The notes: generated by a model not told the origin, from the sequence alone. 64,000 nt of DNA from Murinocardiopsis flavida (GCF_003014485.1 NZ_PYGA01000015.1:1-64000), one strand, 5' to 3'. Positions 1-8,597 are shown, counted from the stretch's first letter. Program-made: numbers and translations.

Positions 1-2
1 TC

Positions 3-62
3 TGGCACAACTGGCACATCGGCGCACCGGTCAAGCGTTCTCTGATCGCTTACGACCACTGA
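3..62 (+). CDS. Transposase C-terminal fragment (IS982-like?)
   Basis: Nineteen codons and a TGA stop enter from the left edge. They read WHNWHIGAPVKRSLIAYDH, and the ending KRSLIAYDH is one I associate with DDE transposases of the IS982 type. The family is recalled and not checked. The gene body lies outside the window, so intactness cannot be judged. It converges on the isomerase-like gene that ends at 89, and the right end of the element, if there is one, must lie at about 63-90. Confidence 0.5.
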   Translation, partial: WHNWHIGAPVKRSLIAYDH

Positions 63-88
63 CCAGCCAACAATTACCCATCAACGAT

Positions 89-673
89 CTAGGGCCGGCG
101 CCCGAGGTAGGCGGCCAGCCGGGTGTAGACGTCGGCGTCGTCGGACGCCGTGACGACCGCGCTGAACGGACCCCGCTCGCTGCGGTCCTCTGGCGGTGCG
201 AGCTTCGAGAATGCGTCGAGGGCCTGCTCGGCAAGGTCGGGGTCGAGTCCGGCGAGTCGCCGGGTGGCGTGTGCGAGATCCCAGGAATGAACCGTGAACT
301 CGTGGGTGTAGACGTCGAGAGCCGTACGGCCGGGCAGCGTGGCCCACGGTAGCTGGACCATCCGGTCGAGCCTCTCGTCGTCGGCCCACACCCGGTCGAC
401 CTCGCTGCGGGCCCGGGTGAACGCGCTCGCCCAGCCGTCATCGGCGATGCCGCCGATCACATCGGGGATGCCGCGCGCATCTTCTCCAACGCCGACGCGG
501 GCGAGCTTGTGCAGCACCGCGACGACATGCCCGAGCAGCGCGCGAACGTCGTAATCGGCACAGGGCGTTCGGTTGCCCAGTTCATCGGGACCGACCGCTG
601 CGACCTGCCGCCCGGCTTGGTCAAGTGCCCGGGCGAAGGTCGGACGCGGGTCGTCGGCCGTATCTGTCGTCAT
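89..673 (-). CDS. TIGR03086-family protein (mycothiol-dependent isomerase/DinB fold)
   Basis: The 194-residue product fits the TIGR03086 family, a DinB-like four-helix fold related to mycothiol-dependent maleylpyruvate isomerase. Visible signs are the N-terminal TPCADYDVRALLGH segment (residues 36-49), which carries the usual early metal-ligand His (H49), and VHSWDLAHATRR at 128-139, which normally holds the remaining His ligands. Length is normal for the family and the protein ends on the common LGRRP tail. It starts at ATG 673 with only a weak ribosome site. Members are predicted cytoplasmic metal-binding thiol-dependent enzymes, and the substrate is unknown. It stands alone, next to a transposase tail. 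Confidence 0.75.
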   Translation of the reverse strand: MTTDTADDPRPTFARALDQAGRQVAAVGPDELGNRTPCADYDVRALLGHVVAVLHKLARVGVGEDARGIPDVIGGIADDGWASAFTRARSEVDRVWADDERLDRMVQLPWATLPGRTALDVYTHEFTVHSWDLAHATRRLAGLDPDLAEQALDAFSKLAPPEDRSERGPFSAVVTASDDADVYTRLAAYLGRRP

Positions 674-996
674 GACCGGAACCCTACGGGGACACAGCGA
701 CAGGGCAGCACCTGCCCTTGCCGGTCGCCTCCCCTGAACGTCGCCGGTCCGGTTCCACCGAGCGCCGTGCAGCGGGGAAAGGCGTGGCGCGAGATCCCGC
801 TGCGTTGCCCGAACCAGGCCGCCGACCGGATCGTTGCCCGTTTCGGCCGCACGCGGTCCGCACCCCGACCCGGACCGGCCGGGACCCGGCGGCCTGCGGC
901 ATCGGGATCGCCTGCTGCTGCGGCGGACCGGGGCGCCGGGCGGGCGGCCAGGTCACGAGTGGTGCCGTTGTGACGTAGGCTACCGTTTGTTCATTT
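674..996. other. Intergenic region, no gene seen
   Basis: This is the gap between the divergent isomerase-like gene and the sugar-acid operon. Open frames exist on both strands, but they lack ribosome sites, recognisable domains and typical third-position bias. I see no convincing terminator or RNA gene. The operon promoter should lie at its right end, where composition turns T-rich (about 965-996). Confidence 0.5.
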
Positions 997-1021
997 TTGT
1001 ACGTACAGACAGTACGTACAA
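997..1021. promoter_or_regulatory. Perfect 10-bp inverted repeat, probable GntR operator
   Basis: TTGTACGTAC and GTACGTACAA flank the spacer AGACA without a mismatch. Each arm also contains the self-palindrome GTACGTAC. The site is 63 bp upstream of the permease start. The GntR-family regulator at the operon's far end is the obvious candidate ligand (inference). Confidence 0.7.
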
Positions 1022-1084
1022 CTAGACTTCCCAAGGCGGCACACGACGGGACGCACACCGCCCGTCATCCGGAGAGGAGTGGAC

Positions 1085-2089
1085 ATGGCCGACCCCGGTC
1101 GCTCCACAGTCCCGTTGTTCACGACGATGAGCCGGATCCCCGGCGGGCTGATGCTCGTCCCGCTCGTCCTCGGCTCGCTCATCGGCACCTTCGCCCCCGG
1201 GGCGCTGGACATCGGGAGCTTCACCACCGCGCTGTTCAAGGACAGCGCGCTGCCGCTGATCGCCCTGCTGATCTTCGCCACCGGCACCCAGGTGACCATG
1301 CGCACCGGCGGCCCGGTCCTGGCGACAACGGGCGTGGTGCTGCTCGGCAAGAGCGTCATTCCCGGCCTGCTGATCGTCGCCCTCGGCGCGTTCGTCGGCC
1401 CGGAAGGCATCCTCGGCGTCTCGATCCTCGCCCTCTTCTCCGCGGTGACCAACTCCAACGGGGGCCTGTGGCTCGCTGTGACCGGGCAGTACGGCCGCGC
1501 CCGCGACCGCGGCGCCTACATCGCCGGGGCGGTGAACGACGGACCGTTCTTCACCCTCCTGTTCCTCGGCGCCTCCGGCCTCGGGCAGATCCCCTTCCTC
1601 GCGATGCTCGCCGCGCTGATCCCCTTCATCCTCGGCGTCGTCGTCGGCAACATCGACGCCCAGTGGCGCGAGACCCTCAAGCCGGTCCCCAACATCGTCA
1701 TCCCGTTCTTCGCGTTCGCCCTCGGCACCGGGATCGACCTGAGCGAGGTCGTCTCCGGCGGGCTCACGGGCATCGTCCTCGGCGTGCTCATCACCCCCCT
1801 CACCGGCGGGCTGGTCTACCTCGGCTACCGGTTCCTGCTGCGCCGCGGCAACGAGAGCCCCATCGGGTTCGCCGCCGGCACCACCTCCGGCAACGCGGTC
1901 GCGACCCCCGCGGTCGTCGCCGCCGCCGACCCGTCCTTCCAGGCGTACGCGGCGACCGCCACCTCGCAGGTGGCGGCATGCGTCCTGGTCACAGCCCTAC
2001 TCGCCCCACTGATGGCCTCATGGCTGCTCAAGCGCAACGGCGCCGCAGCGGCCATCGCCCAGAGCGAGGACGCGGAGGCACGCGCATGA
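1085..2089 (+). CDS. kdgT: KdgT-type sugar-acid permease
   Basis: The 334-residue, strongly hydrophobic protein resembles the 2-keto-3-deoxygluconate permease (KdgT) family: about ten membrane segments, FATGTQVTM near residue 75, and AVTNSNGGLWLAVTGQYG near 122-139. The family imports sugar acids by proton symport through the cytoplasmic membrane. I chose ATG 1085 over GTG 1079 because GGAGAGGAG (1071-1079) then sits 5 nt upstream. Its TGA overlaps the ATG of the kinase gene (ATGA). The partners, a DUF1537 kinase and a PdxA homologue, suggest the substrate is a four-carbon acid such as D-threonate or D-erythronate, not ketodeoxygluconate. Substrate is inferred from context. Confidence 0.85.
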   Translation: MADPGRSTVPLFTTMSRIPGGLMLVPLVLGSLIGTFAPGALDIGSFTTALFKDSALPLIALLIFATGTQVTMRTGGPVLATTGVVLLGKSVIPGLLIVALGAFVGPEGILGVSILALFSAVTNSNGGLWLAVTGQYGRARDRGAYIAGAVNDGPFFTLLFLGASGLGQIPFLAMLAALIPFILGVVVGNIDAQWRETLKPVPNIVIPFFAFALGTGIDLSEVVSGGLTGIVLGVLITPLTGGLVYLGYRFLLRRGNESPIGFAAGTTSGNAVATPAVVAAADPSFQAYAATATSQVAACVLVTALLAPLMASWLLKRNGAAAAIAQSEDAEARA

Positions 2090-3270
2090 GCCCTGAAATC
2101 GCCCTCATCGCCGACGACCTGACCGGCGCCGGCGACACCGCCGTCCAGTTCCTGCGCGCCGGGTGGTCCACCGAGCTGCGGCTCACCGGCGGCACCCGCA
2201 CGACCGCCGAGGTGGTGGCGCTCAGCACCGACTCGCGCGCGCTGCCCGCCGACACGGCGGCATCGGCGGTCGCCGAGCAGACCGGGCTGCTGCGCGCCGC
2301 AGGGGCCGCCCGCCTGTACAAGAAGGTCGACTCCACCCTGCGCGGCCCCATCCGCGCCGAGATCGACGCCGCGCTCCGCGCCTGGGCGCCCGACTCCGTC
2401 GCGGTGGTCTGCCCCGCGTTCCCGCCCGCCGGGCGGACGGTGCGCGACGGCGTCCTGCGCGTCGACGGCGTCCCCGTCGCCGAGACCGCGATCGGCCGCG
2501 ACCCGGTGACCCCCGTCAGCGAGAGCAGCGTCCCGGCCCTCCTCGGCGCCGCGCACGTGCGGCTGGACGGCGAGGGGGCGGCGGCCGACGCCGCCCTGAT
2601 CGCCGCCGCCGGGCCGGTGGTGACCGTCGACGCCGAGACGGACGCCGACCTCGAACGCGTCGCCCGTGCGGTCGCCGCCCTCGGCGGGCGCGCGATCCCG
2701 GTGGGCTCCGCGGGGCTCGCCGCGGCGATGGCGGGCGCCTGGGCGGCCGACGACGCCTCCCCCGCGCTCGTCGTCGTCACCTCCCTGCACCAGGCCACCC
2801 GCGGGCAGGTCGCGGCGCTCGAACAGCGCCACCCCGACGCCGTCCTGCGCCCGGACCCCGCCACCCTGCTCGACGACGCCGCCTGGCGCGACTGGAGCGC
2901 AGCGGCTGCGGCCCGGCTCGCAGCGGCCGACGAGCTGCTCGTCCTCGTCGCCCCCGAGGACCGGCACGCCGGCCTCGACCCGGCGCTGCTCGCGCGGCGG
3001 TTCGGCGCGCTCGCCGCGGGACTCGCGGCCGAGCACCCCGTGTCCGGGTTCGTCGTGACGGGCGGCGACGGCGCCCGCGCCGTTGTCGACGCCATGGCGG
3101 CGACCGGGATCTCGCTGACCGGCGAGGTCGCCACCGGGGTGCCCATCGGCACCCTCATCGGGGGCCCGCTGCACGGACGCTTCCTGGTCACCAAGGCCGG
3201 CGGGTTCGGCGGCACGGACATACTCATCGACGCCGCGGCAGCGGTCCGCCTCAGGAGGCAGCGCGCATGA
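2086..3270 (+). CDS. Four-carbon acid sugar kinase (DUF1537, DtnK/OtnK type)
   Basis: The 394-residue protein has the two-domain layout of the DUF1537 kinases. The N-terminal domain opens with ADDLTGAGDTAVQF (residues 8-21) and contains KKVDSTLRGP. The C-terminal nucleotide-binding domain ends in TKAGGFGGTDIL. The family phosphorylates O4 of D-threonate, D-erythronate and similar acids using ATP. Start ATG 2086 overlaps the permease stop, and its TGA overlaps the start of the dehydrogenase gene (ATGA at both ends), so the three are translationally coupled. D-threonate or D-erythronate is the likeliest substrate given the PdxA2-like partner; the exact stereochemistry cannot be read from sequence. 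Confidence 0.88.
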   Translation: MSPEIALIADDLTGAGDTAVQFLRAGWSTELRLTGGTRTTAEVVALSTDSRALPADTAASAVAEQTGLLRAAGAARLYKKVDSTLRGPIRAEIDAALRAWAPDSVAVVCPAFPPAGRTVRDGVLRVDGVPVAETAIGRDPVTPVSESSVPALLGAAHVRLDGEGAAADAALIAAAGPVVTVDAETDADLERVARAVAALGGRAIPVGSAGLAAAMAGAWAADDASPALVVVTSLHQATRGQVAALEQRHPDAVLRPDPATLLDDAAWRDWSAAAAARLAAADELLVLVAPEDRHAGLDPALLARRFGALAAGLAAEHPVSGFVVTGGDGARAVVDAMAATGISLTGEVATGVPIGTLIGGPLHGRFLVTKAGGFGGTDILIDAAAAVRLRRQRA

Positions 3271-4301
3271 CCATCCCGACCCTCGCCGTGACACTCGGGG
3301 ACGTCGCCGGTATCGGACCGGAGATCACCGCCAAGTCCCTCATCGGCCACCCCGACCTGCGCGACGTCTGCCGCCCGGTCGTCATCGGCGACGCCGACTC
3401 CGTGCGCTCCGCCGTCGCGGCCATCGGCGCCGACCCGGCGGCCGTCCGCGTGATCGACTCCCCCGCCGACGCCGCCAACGAACCCGGCACCGTCGAGGTC
3501 GTGCAGACCGGCCCGTCGCTCGCCGACGTGCCCTTCGGGCAGCTCGACGCGCGCGCGGGCGACGGCGCCGCCCGCTTCGTGAAGCGGGCCTGCGCGCTCG
3601 CCCGCGAGGGGCAGGTCGACGGCATCGTCACCCCGCCGCTGAACAAGGCCGCCATGCACCTCGGCGGGCACCAGTGGCCCGGCCACACCGAACTGCTCGC
3701 GCACGAGTTCGGGGTCACCGACTTCAGCCTGGTGCTGTCAGCGGGCGACCTGTACTTCTTCCACATCACCACGCACGTGTCCCTCTCGGACGCCATCCGG
3801 CTGCTCACGCCCGAGCGCGTCGAGACGGTGCTGCGCCTGGTCGGCTCCTTCGCCGCGGCGCTCGGCACCCCCGATGAGCGGATCGGCGTCGCCGGGCTGA
3901 ACCCGCACGCGGGCGAGAACCGGCTCTTCGGCGACGAGGACGCCGACGTCATCGCGCCCGTCGTGCGCAAGCTCAACGAGGAGGGTGTCAACGCCGTCGG
4001 CCCGCTCCCCGCCGACGCGCTCATCCCCGCCGCCGTCCGCGGCGACTACAAGCTCATCACGGTCTGCTACCACGACCAGGGGCACGGCCCGTTCAAGGCC
4101 GTCTACGGCGACGACGGGGTCAACATCACCGTGGGGCTGCCCGTCGTCCGGGTGTCGGTCGACCACGGAACGGCGTTCGACATCGCGGGGAAGGGCATCG
4201 CCAGGGAGGCCAGCCTGGTGCTGGCGATGCGCCGCGCCGCAGAGCTCGCACCCGGGTGGGACCACGTCTGGCAGACCGGGCAGGCCCGCCGCTCCGCCTG
4301 A
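3267..4301 (+). CDS. pdxA2: 4-phospho-sugar-acid dehydrogenase (PdxA2-like)
   Basis: The 344-residue protein is a PdxA-family NAD-dependent decarboxylating dehydrogenase. Three metal-ligand histidines can be placed: H170 in TTHVSLSD, H214 in NPHAGE and H269 in YHDQGHGP. The family also makes pyridoxine, but here it is fused into an operon with a DUF1537 kinase and a sugar-acid permease. That is the arrangement of PdxA2, which oxidises D-threonate (or D-erythronate) 4-phosphate to dihydroxyacetone phosphate and CO2. No other pyridoxine gene is nearby. ATG 3267 overlaps the kinase stop by 4 nt. A role in vitamin B6 synthesis is possible but less likely. Confidence 0.85.
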   Translation: MTIPTLAVTLGDVAGIGPEITAKSLIGHPDLRDVCRPVVIGDADSVRSAVAAIGADPAAVRVIDSPADAANEPGTVEVVQTGPSLADVPFGQLDARAGDGAARFVKRACALAREGQVDGIVTPPLNKAAMHLGGHQWPGHTELLAHEFGVTDFSLVLSAGDLYFFHITTHVSLSDAIRLLTPERVETVLRLVGSFAAALGTPDERIGVAGLNPHAGENRLFGDEDADVIAPVVRKLNEEGVNAVGPLPADALIPAAVRGDYKLITVCYHDQGHGPFKAVYGDDGVNITVGLPVVRVSVDHGTAFDIAGKGIAREASLVLAMRRAAELAPGWDHVWQTGQARRSA

Positions 4302-4400
4302 ACCCGGCACCGGGGCGGGGGCGCGCGGACGGGGGTGCGCGGACGGCGCCGCACGTCCGGGCGCCCACGCCCCGCGTCCGGTGCCGCGTCCGGCGCCATG

Positions 4401-4432
4401 CAGTGCCGTCCAGTGCGGTGCCGTCCAGTGCC
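4401..4432. repeat. Short tandem repeat, CAGTGC-type
   Basis: The motif CAGTGC occurs three times within 32 bp, joined by CGTC/GGTGCCGTC, just upstream of the GntR gene. It lies in the 168-bp gap after the dehydrogenase gene. It may be part of the regulator's own control region, or chance sequence. Confidence 0.4.
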
Positions 4433-4433
4433 A

Positions 4434-4462
4434 GGAACGATCCGCAGGAGAACACCTAGAAT
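4434..4462 (+). promoter_or_regulatory. Possible promoter for leaderless GntR mRNA
   Basis: GGAACG (4434-4439) and TAGAAT (4457-4462) are spaced 17 bp apart, and the TAGAAT ends 7 nt before ATG 4470. The only AGGAG (4446-4450) is 19 nt from the ATG, too far for normal ribosome binding. A leaderless transcript starting at or next to the ATG fits better. The -35 element is not a standard housekeeping one. Confidence 0.4.
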
Positions 4463-4469
4463 TCCCGCT

Positions 4470-5378
4470 ATGCCCGTCGACCGCTCCGGCCCCACACCTC
4501 TGCACGCGCAGATCTCCGACACACTGCACGCGGAGATCAGGGACCGCACGATCCCGCCCGGCGACGCCCTGCCGAGCGAGGCGGCACTGTGCGAGCGGTT
4601 CGGCGTCTCGCGCAGCGTCATCCGGCAGGCGCTGGCGACCCTCGCCGACGACGGCGCGGTCCGGCGCGTCCGCGGCCGCGCGGCGGTGGCGCTCGGCACC
4701 GGCGAGCACCGGCGGCTCGTCCAGCGCGTCACCGGGCTCTTCGACCAGTTCGACAGCACCGGGCTGAGCCTCGGCACCCGGGTCCTGTCGCTGCGGCGCA
4801 CCACGGCGCCCCGGCACATCGCCGAACGGCTCGGCGCAACGGAGGTCCTGCGGATCGAGCGCGTGCGCTCCACCGCCGACGGACCGCTCGCCTACGTGCG
4901 CACCTGGCTGCCCGCCGACCGGTTCGAGGACCTCACCGCCGACGTCCTCACCGACGCCTCACTGCACCGGCTGCTGCGCGACCGGTTCGGCGTGCGCCTG
5001 GTCAGCGGCCGCCGCCAGGTCCGCGCCGTGCCCGCCGACGAGCACATCGCGTCCTGCCTCGACGTCGCGCCGGCGGCCCCGCTGCTGCTGCTGGAGGGCA
5101 GCAGCGCCGAGCCCGGAGGCGCGCCCGTCGAATGGTTCGAGAGCTGGCACCGGTCCGACCGGATCGTGTTCGACATCGACGCCGAGGAGGACGCCGAGCA
5201 GGTCGTCCTCTCCCCCGCGCACCGGCCCGCCGAACGCCGCGCCCCGAGCGGCGGCGCGGACCCCGGGGGCGGGGACCCCGGGGGCGCGCTCCAGCGGGCC
5301 CGGCGGCTCCTCGCGGAACTGGGCGCCGAACTCGCCGACCTCGACACCGGCAACGACCCCGGTCCCGGCCGAGCCTGA
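4470..5378 (+). CDS. GntR-family regulator, HutC/UTRA type
   Basis: The 302-residue protein has an N-terminal winged helix (residues about 8-75; ALCERFGVSRSVIRQALATL is the recognition region) followed by a UTRA ligand-binding domain (about 95-240). The tail, after about residue 250, is Gly/Pro/Glu-rich and not conserved. HutC-subfamily repressors bind small metabolites and release their operator. It lies 168 bp behind the three-gene operon on the same strand and most likely represses it through the perfect inverted repeat at 997-1021. The effector would be the imported sugar acid or its phosphate (inference). Confidence 0.85.
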   Translation: MPVDRSGPTPLHAQISDTLHAEIRDRTIPPGDALPSEAALCERFGVSRSVIRQALATLADDGAVRRVRGRAAVALGTGEHRRLVQRVTGLFDQFDSTGLSLGTRVLSLRRTTAPRHIAERLGATEVLRIERVRSTADGPLAYVRTWLPADRFEDLTADVLTDASLHRLLRDRFGVRLVSGRRQVRAVPADEHIASCLDVAPAAPLLLLEGSSAEPGGAPVEWFESWHRSDRIVFDIDAEEDAEQVVLSPAHRPAERRAPSGGADPGGGDPGGALQRARRLLAELGAELADLDTGNDPGPGRA

Positions 5379-5409
5379 ACCGCCGTCCCGGCACCGGGCA
5401 GGACTGGAT

Positions 5410-5445
5410 CCGGGCCGGGCGGGGCGGTTCCGGGCCGGGCGGGGT
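5410..5445. repeat. 16-bp direct repeat, 20-bp period
   Basis: TCCGGGCCGGGCGGGG occurs at 5410-5425 and again at 5430-5445, in the 212-bp gap between the convergent GntR and aldehyde dehydrogenase genes. No clear rho-independent terminator is visible in the same gap. Confidence 0.6.
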
Positions 5446-5590
5446 CCGGAGCCGCGTCCAGGAGTCGGGCGGCGCCCAGGCACACGTCCAAGAGCCGGGG
5501 TCCGGCACACGAACGGCCGGTGCGCGCCGCTCCAGGGTGCGCACCGGCCGTACCAACGCGAGCGGGGCGCACGGCCCCGCCATCGGCGCG

Positions 5591-7057
5591 CTACAGGCCG
5601 CCGATCCCCACGTACTTGGTCTCCAGGAACTCGTCGATGCCCTCGCGGCCGCCTTCGCGGCCCAGGCCCGACTGCTTCATCCCGCCGAACGGAGCGGCCG
5701 GGTTGGACACGACCCCCTGGTTGAGGCCGACCATGCCGGTCTCCAGCGCCTCGGAGACCCGGAACGCGCGCCCGAGGTCCTGCGTGAAGACGTAGCTGAC
5801 CAGGCCGTACTCGGTGTCGTTCGCGGCGGCGAGCGCCTCGTCCTCCGTCTCGAAGGTGATGATGGGTGCCACCGGACCGAAGATCTCTGTCGAGGACAGC
5901 TCGGCGTCCTTCGGCACCTCGGCCAGCACCGTGGGCGGGTAGAAGTACCCCTGGCCCGACGCGGGCTCCCCGCCGACGAGGACCTTCGCGCCGCGGCGGG
6001 TGGCATCGTCGACCAGGCTCTGCACCTTCTCCCGCGCCTTGGCGTCGATCAGCGGGCCGACGTTGACCTCCTCGGTGCCGCGGCCGACGCTCAGCGCGCC
6101 CATGCGCTCGCTCATCCGGCGGGCGAACTCCTCGGCAACGCCGGACTGCACGTAGATCCGGTTGGCGGACGTGCACGCCTCGCCCATGTTGCGCATCTTC
6201 GCGGCCATGGCGCCCTCGACAGCGGCGTCGAGGTCGGCGTCGTCGAAGACCAGGAACGGCGCGTTGCCGCCCAGCTCCATGGACGTGCGCAGGACCTGCT
6301 CGGCGCTCTGCTCCAGCAGCTTGCGGCCCACGCCGGTGGACCCGGTGAAGGACACCTTGCGGATCCGGCCGTCGCGCAGCAGCGGCTCAGTGACGCCCCC
6401 GGCGTCGGTCGTCGGCAGCACGCTGAGAACGCCTTCGGGCAGGCCGGCCTCGCGCAGGATGTCGGCGAGGGCGAGCATGCTCAGCGGGGTCTGCTGGGCC
6501 GGCTTCACGACCATCGTGCAACCCGCCGCCACAGCGGGGCCGATCTTGCGGGTGCCCATGGCCATCGGGAAGTTCCACGGCGTGATGAACATGGCGGGCC
6601 CGACCGCCTGGCGCATCACCAGGAAGCGGGACTGGCCGTTGGGCGCCACCGAGAACCCGCCGTCGATGCGGACGGCCTCCTCGGAGAACCACCGGAAGAA
6701 CTCCGCGGCGTAGGCGATCTCCCCCTTCGCCTCGGCCACCGGCTTGCCCATCTCCAAGGTCATGAGCAGCGCAAGGTCGTCCTGGCGGGCCATGAGCAGG
6801 TCGTAGGCGCGGCGCAGGATCTCGCTCCGCTCACGCGGCGCGTACTTCGCCCAGGACGGCTGGGCCGCCGCTGCGGCGTCCAGCGCGGCGAACGCGTCGT
6901 CGGTGCCGGCGTCGGCGACCTCGCACAGCACCGCCCCTGTGGCCGGATCCTCGACCTTGAAGGTCGCTCCGTTCTTGGCGTCGCGCCAATGGCCGCCGAT
7001 GAGCAACTGCTTGGACACCTGCTCGACGACCTGCGTCTCGCGTTCTGCCGAGGTCAT
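5591..7057 (-). CDS. gabD: Succinate-semialdehyde dehydrogenase (NAD(P)+)
   Basis: The 488-residue aldehyde dehydrogenase carries the full catalytic set: N162 in the TPWNFP segment, E261 in MELGG, C295 in GEACTSANR, and the cofactor-binding turn FTGSTGVG at 238-245. It best fits the GabD subfamily, which oxidises succinate semialdehyde to succinate. Start ATG 7057 has a GGAAGGGGA ribosome site. The open frame continues to 7153, but that extension lacks conservation. It is divergent from a class III aminotransferase, so together they would convert 4-aminobutyrate to succinate for the TCA cycle. Other semialdehydes cannot be excluded from sequence. Confidence 0.87.
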   Translation of the reverse strand: MTSAERETQVVEQVSKQLLIGGHWRDAKNGATFKVEDPATGAVLCEVADAGTDDAFAALDAAAAAQPSWAKYAPRERSEILRRAYDLLMARQDDLALLMTLEMGKPVAEAKGEIAYAAEFFRWFSEEAVRIDGGFSVAPNGQSRFLVMRQAVGPAMFITPWNFPMAMGTRKIGPAVAAGCTMVVKPAQQTPLSMLALADILREAGLPEGVLSVLPTTDAGGVTEPLLRDGRIRKVSFTGSTGVGRKLLEQSAEQVLRTSMELGGNAPFLVFDDADLDAAVEGAMAAKMRNMGEACTSANRIYVQSGVAEEFARRMSERMGALSVGRGTEEVNVGPLIDAKAREKVQSLVDDATRRGAKVLVGGEPASGQGYFYPPTVLAEVPKDAELSSTEIFGPVAPIITFETEDEALAAANDTEYGLVSYVFTQDLGRAFRVSEALETGMVGLNQGVVSNPAAPFGGMKQSGLGREGGREGIDEFLETKYVGIGGL

Positions 7058-7245
7058 GTCTCTCGCGTCCCCTTCCGGGCTCGTGCCTGGGTCCCCTGGG
7101 TGATGCCGGTCCGGCGCGTCTCGCGCGCCGCTCCACGCCATACGGCTCCCCATCCTGCCTGATCCGCTGTTGGAGCGGCCGGGCGGGATTCGCCGTGGTG
7201 CAGAACCTGGACACCGTCCAAGCGGGATGATTCCATAGCCGTGTC

Positions 7246-7259
7246 GATTGTCAACAATC
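7246..7259. promoter_or_regulatory. GATTGT-CA-ACAATC palindrome, probable operator
   Basis: A 6-bp inverted repeat with a 2-bp spacer lies in the 223-bp divergent gabD/gabT gap, 21 nt before the gabT ATG. The core TTGTNNACAA resembles GntR/FadR-type half-sites. No regulator gene adjoins gabT/gabD, so the ligand protein is unknown; the GntR protein at 4470 is of the HutC type. Confidence 0.5.
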
Positions 7260-7280
7260 CTACGGAACGAGGACCAGAGA

Positions 7281-8555
7281 ATGGCTGAGAAGGCGTCCGA
7301 GTCCGCCGCGCTCTCCCCGATCCTGAAGCAGGCGACCCCCGTACTCGCCGCCAGAGGCGAGGGCGTCTACATCTTCGACGAGGACGACCGCCGCTACCTC
7401 GACTTCACCGCGGGCATCGGTGTCACCAGCACCGGGCACTGCCACCCCAAGGTCGTCGAGGCGGCGCAACGCCAGGTGGGTACCCTCATCCACGGCCAGT
7501 ACACCACCGTCATGCACCGCCCCCTGCTGGAGCTCACCGAACGGCTCGGCTCCGTCCTCCCCGACGGCATCGACCGGCTGTTCTACGTCAACTCCGGCAG
7601 CGAGGCCGTCGAAGCGGCACTGCGCCTGGCACGGCAGGCGACCGGCCGCCAGAACGCCATCGTGTTCCAGGGCTCCTTCCACGGGCGCACCATGGCGGCG
7701 GCGTCCCTGACCACGTCAGGGGTGAAGATCCGGGCCGGCATCGGCCCGCTGATGCCCGGCGTCGCCGTCTCCCCGTTCCCCTACGCCTACCGGCTCGGGA
7801 TGACCGAGGAGCAGGCGAGCGAATACGCGCTGCGCGAGCTCGACTACCTCCTCACGACGGTCAGCTCGCCCAGCGACACCGCCGCGATCTTCATCGAACC
7901 GGTGCTCGGCGAGGGCGGCTACGTGCCCGTTCCCGACTCCTTCCTGCGCGGGCTGCGCGAGCGCGCCGACCGGCACGGCATCCTGCTCGTCATGGACGAG
8001 GTGCAGACCGGCTTCGGCCGCACCGGCAAGTTCTGGGGGCACGACCACTCCGGCACCCGCCCCGACATCGTCATCACCGCCAAGGGACTCGCCAGCGGAT
8101 TCCCGCTCTCCGCCATCGCCGCGCCGAGCGAGATCATGGACCGCGCATGGCCCGGCTCCCAAGGCGGGACCTACGGCGGCAACGCGGTGTCGTGCGCCGC
8201 GGCCCTCGCCACCCTGGACGTCATCCAGAACGAGGGCCTGGTCGACAACTCCGCACAGATGGGCGAGCGCCTCCACAAGGGGCTCCGCGGCGTCGCCGAC
8301 GCCCACCCGGTCATCGGTGACGTCCGCGGCCTGGGCCTGATGCTCGGCAACGAGTTCACCGCCCCCGACGGCAGCCCCGACGCCGCGACCGCGACGAAGG
8401 CGCACCGCATCGCGGCCGAGAAGGGCCTGCTGCTGCTGACCTGCGGGCCGCAGGGCAACGTCGTGCGGATGATCCCGCCGCTCATCGTCAACGCCGAGCA
8501 GATCGACGCCGCCGTCGACCTCTGGTCGGCCGCCGTCACCGAGGCCGTGAGCTGA
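7281..8555 (+). CDS. gabT: 4-aminobutyrate aminotransferase
   Basis: The 424-residue class III PLP-dependent aminotransferase has the cofactor Lys at K268 (ITAKGLASGFP), the PLP-nitrogen Asp at D239 (MDEVQTGFGRTG), and NSGSEAVE (104-111) for phosphate binding. Length and motifs suit GabT, which moves the amino group of 4-aminobutyrate to 2-oxoglutarate to give succinate semialdehyde. ATG 7281 follows GAGGACCAGAGA. It is divergent from gabD. Related ornithine and acetylornithine aminotransferases share these motifs, and the gabD neighbour is the main reason for the GABA call. Confidence 0.85.
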   Translation: MAEKASESAALSPILKQATPVLAARGEGVYIFDEDDRRYLDFTAGIGVTSTGHCHPKVVEAAQRQVGTLIHGQYTTVMHRPLLELTERLGSVLPDGIDRLFYVNSGSEAVEAALRLARQATGRQNAIVFQGSFHGRTMAAASLTTSGVKIRAGIGPLMPGVAVSPFPYAYRLGMTEEQASEYALRELDYLLTTVSSPSDTAAIFIEPVLGEGGYVPVPDSFLRGLRERADRHGILLVMDEVQTGFGRTGKFWGHDHSGTRPDIVITAKGLASGFPLSAIAAPSEIMDRAWPGSQGGTYGGNAVSCAAALATLDVIQNEGLVDNSAQMGERLHKGLRGVADAHPVIGDVRGLGLMLGNEFTAPDGSPDAATATKAHRIAAEKGLLLLTCGPQGNVVRMIPPLIVNAEQIDAAVDLWSAAVTEAVS

Positions 8556-8578
8556 CACTGAGACCGTGAGCTGACACC
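8541..8578. repeat. 19-bp tandem duplication across the gabT stop
   Basis: GAGGCCGTGAGCTGACACT (8541-8559) is followed directly by a near-identical copy (8560-8578) with two changes. The gabT TGA (8553-8555) falls in the first copy, so the second copy is untranslated. Confidence 0.7.
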
Positions 8579-8597
8579 GACCACCCAATAACCCGCC

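Noticed and set aside
3267-4301. PdxA homologue as a vitamin B6 gene
   Set aside because: The operon with a DUF1537 kinase and a sugar-acid permease indicates the catabolic PdxA2 type. No other B6 gene is nearby.
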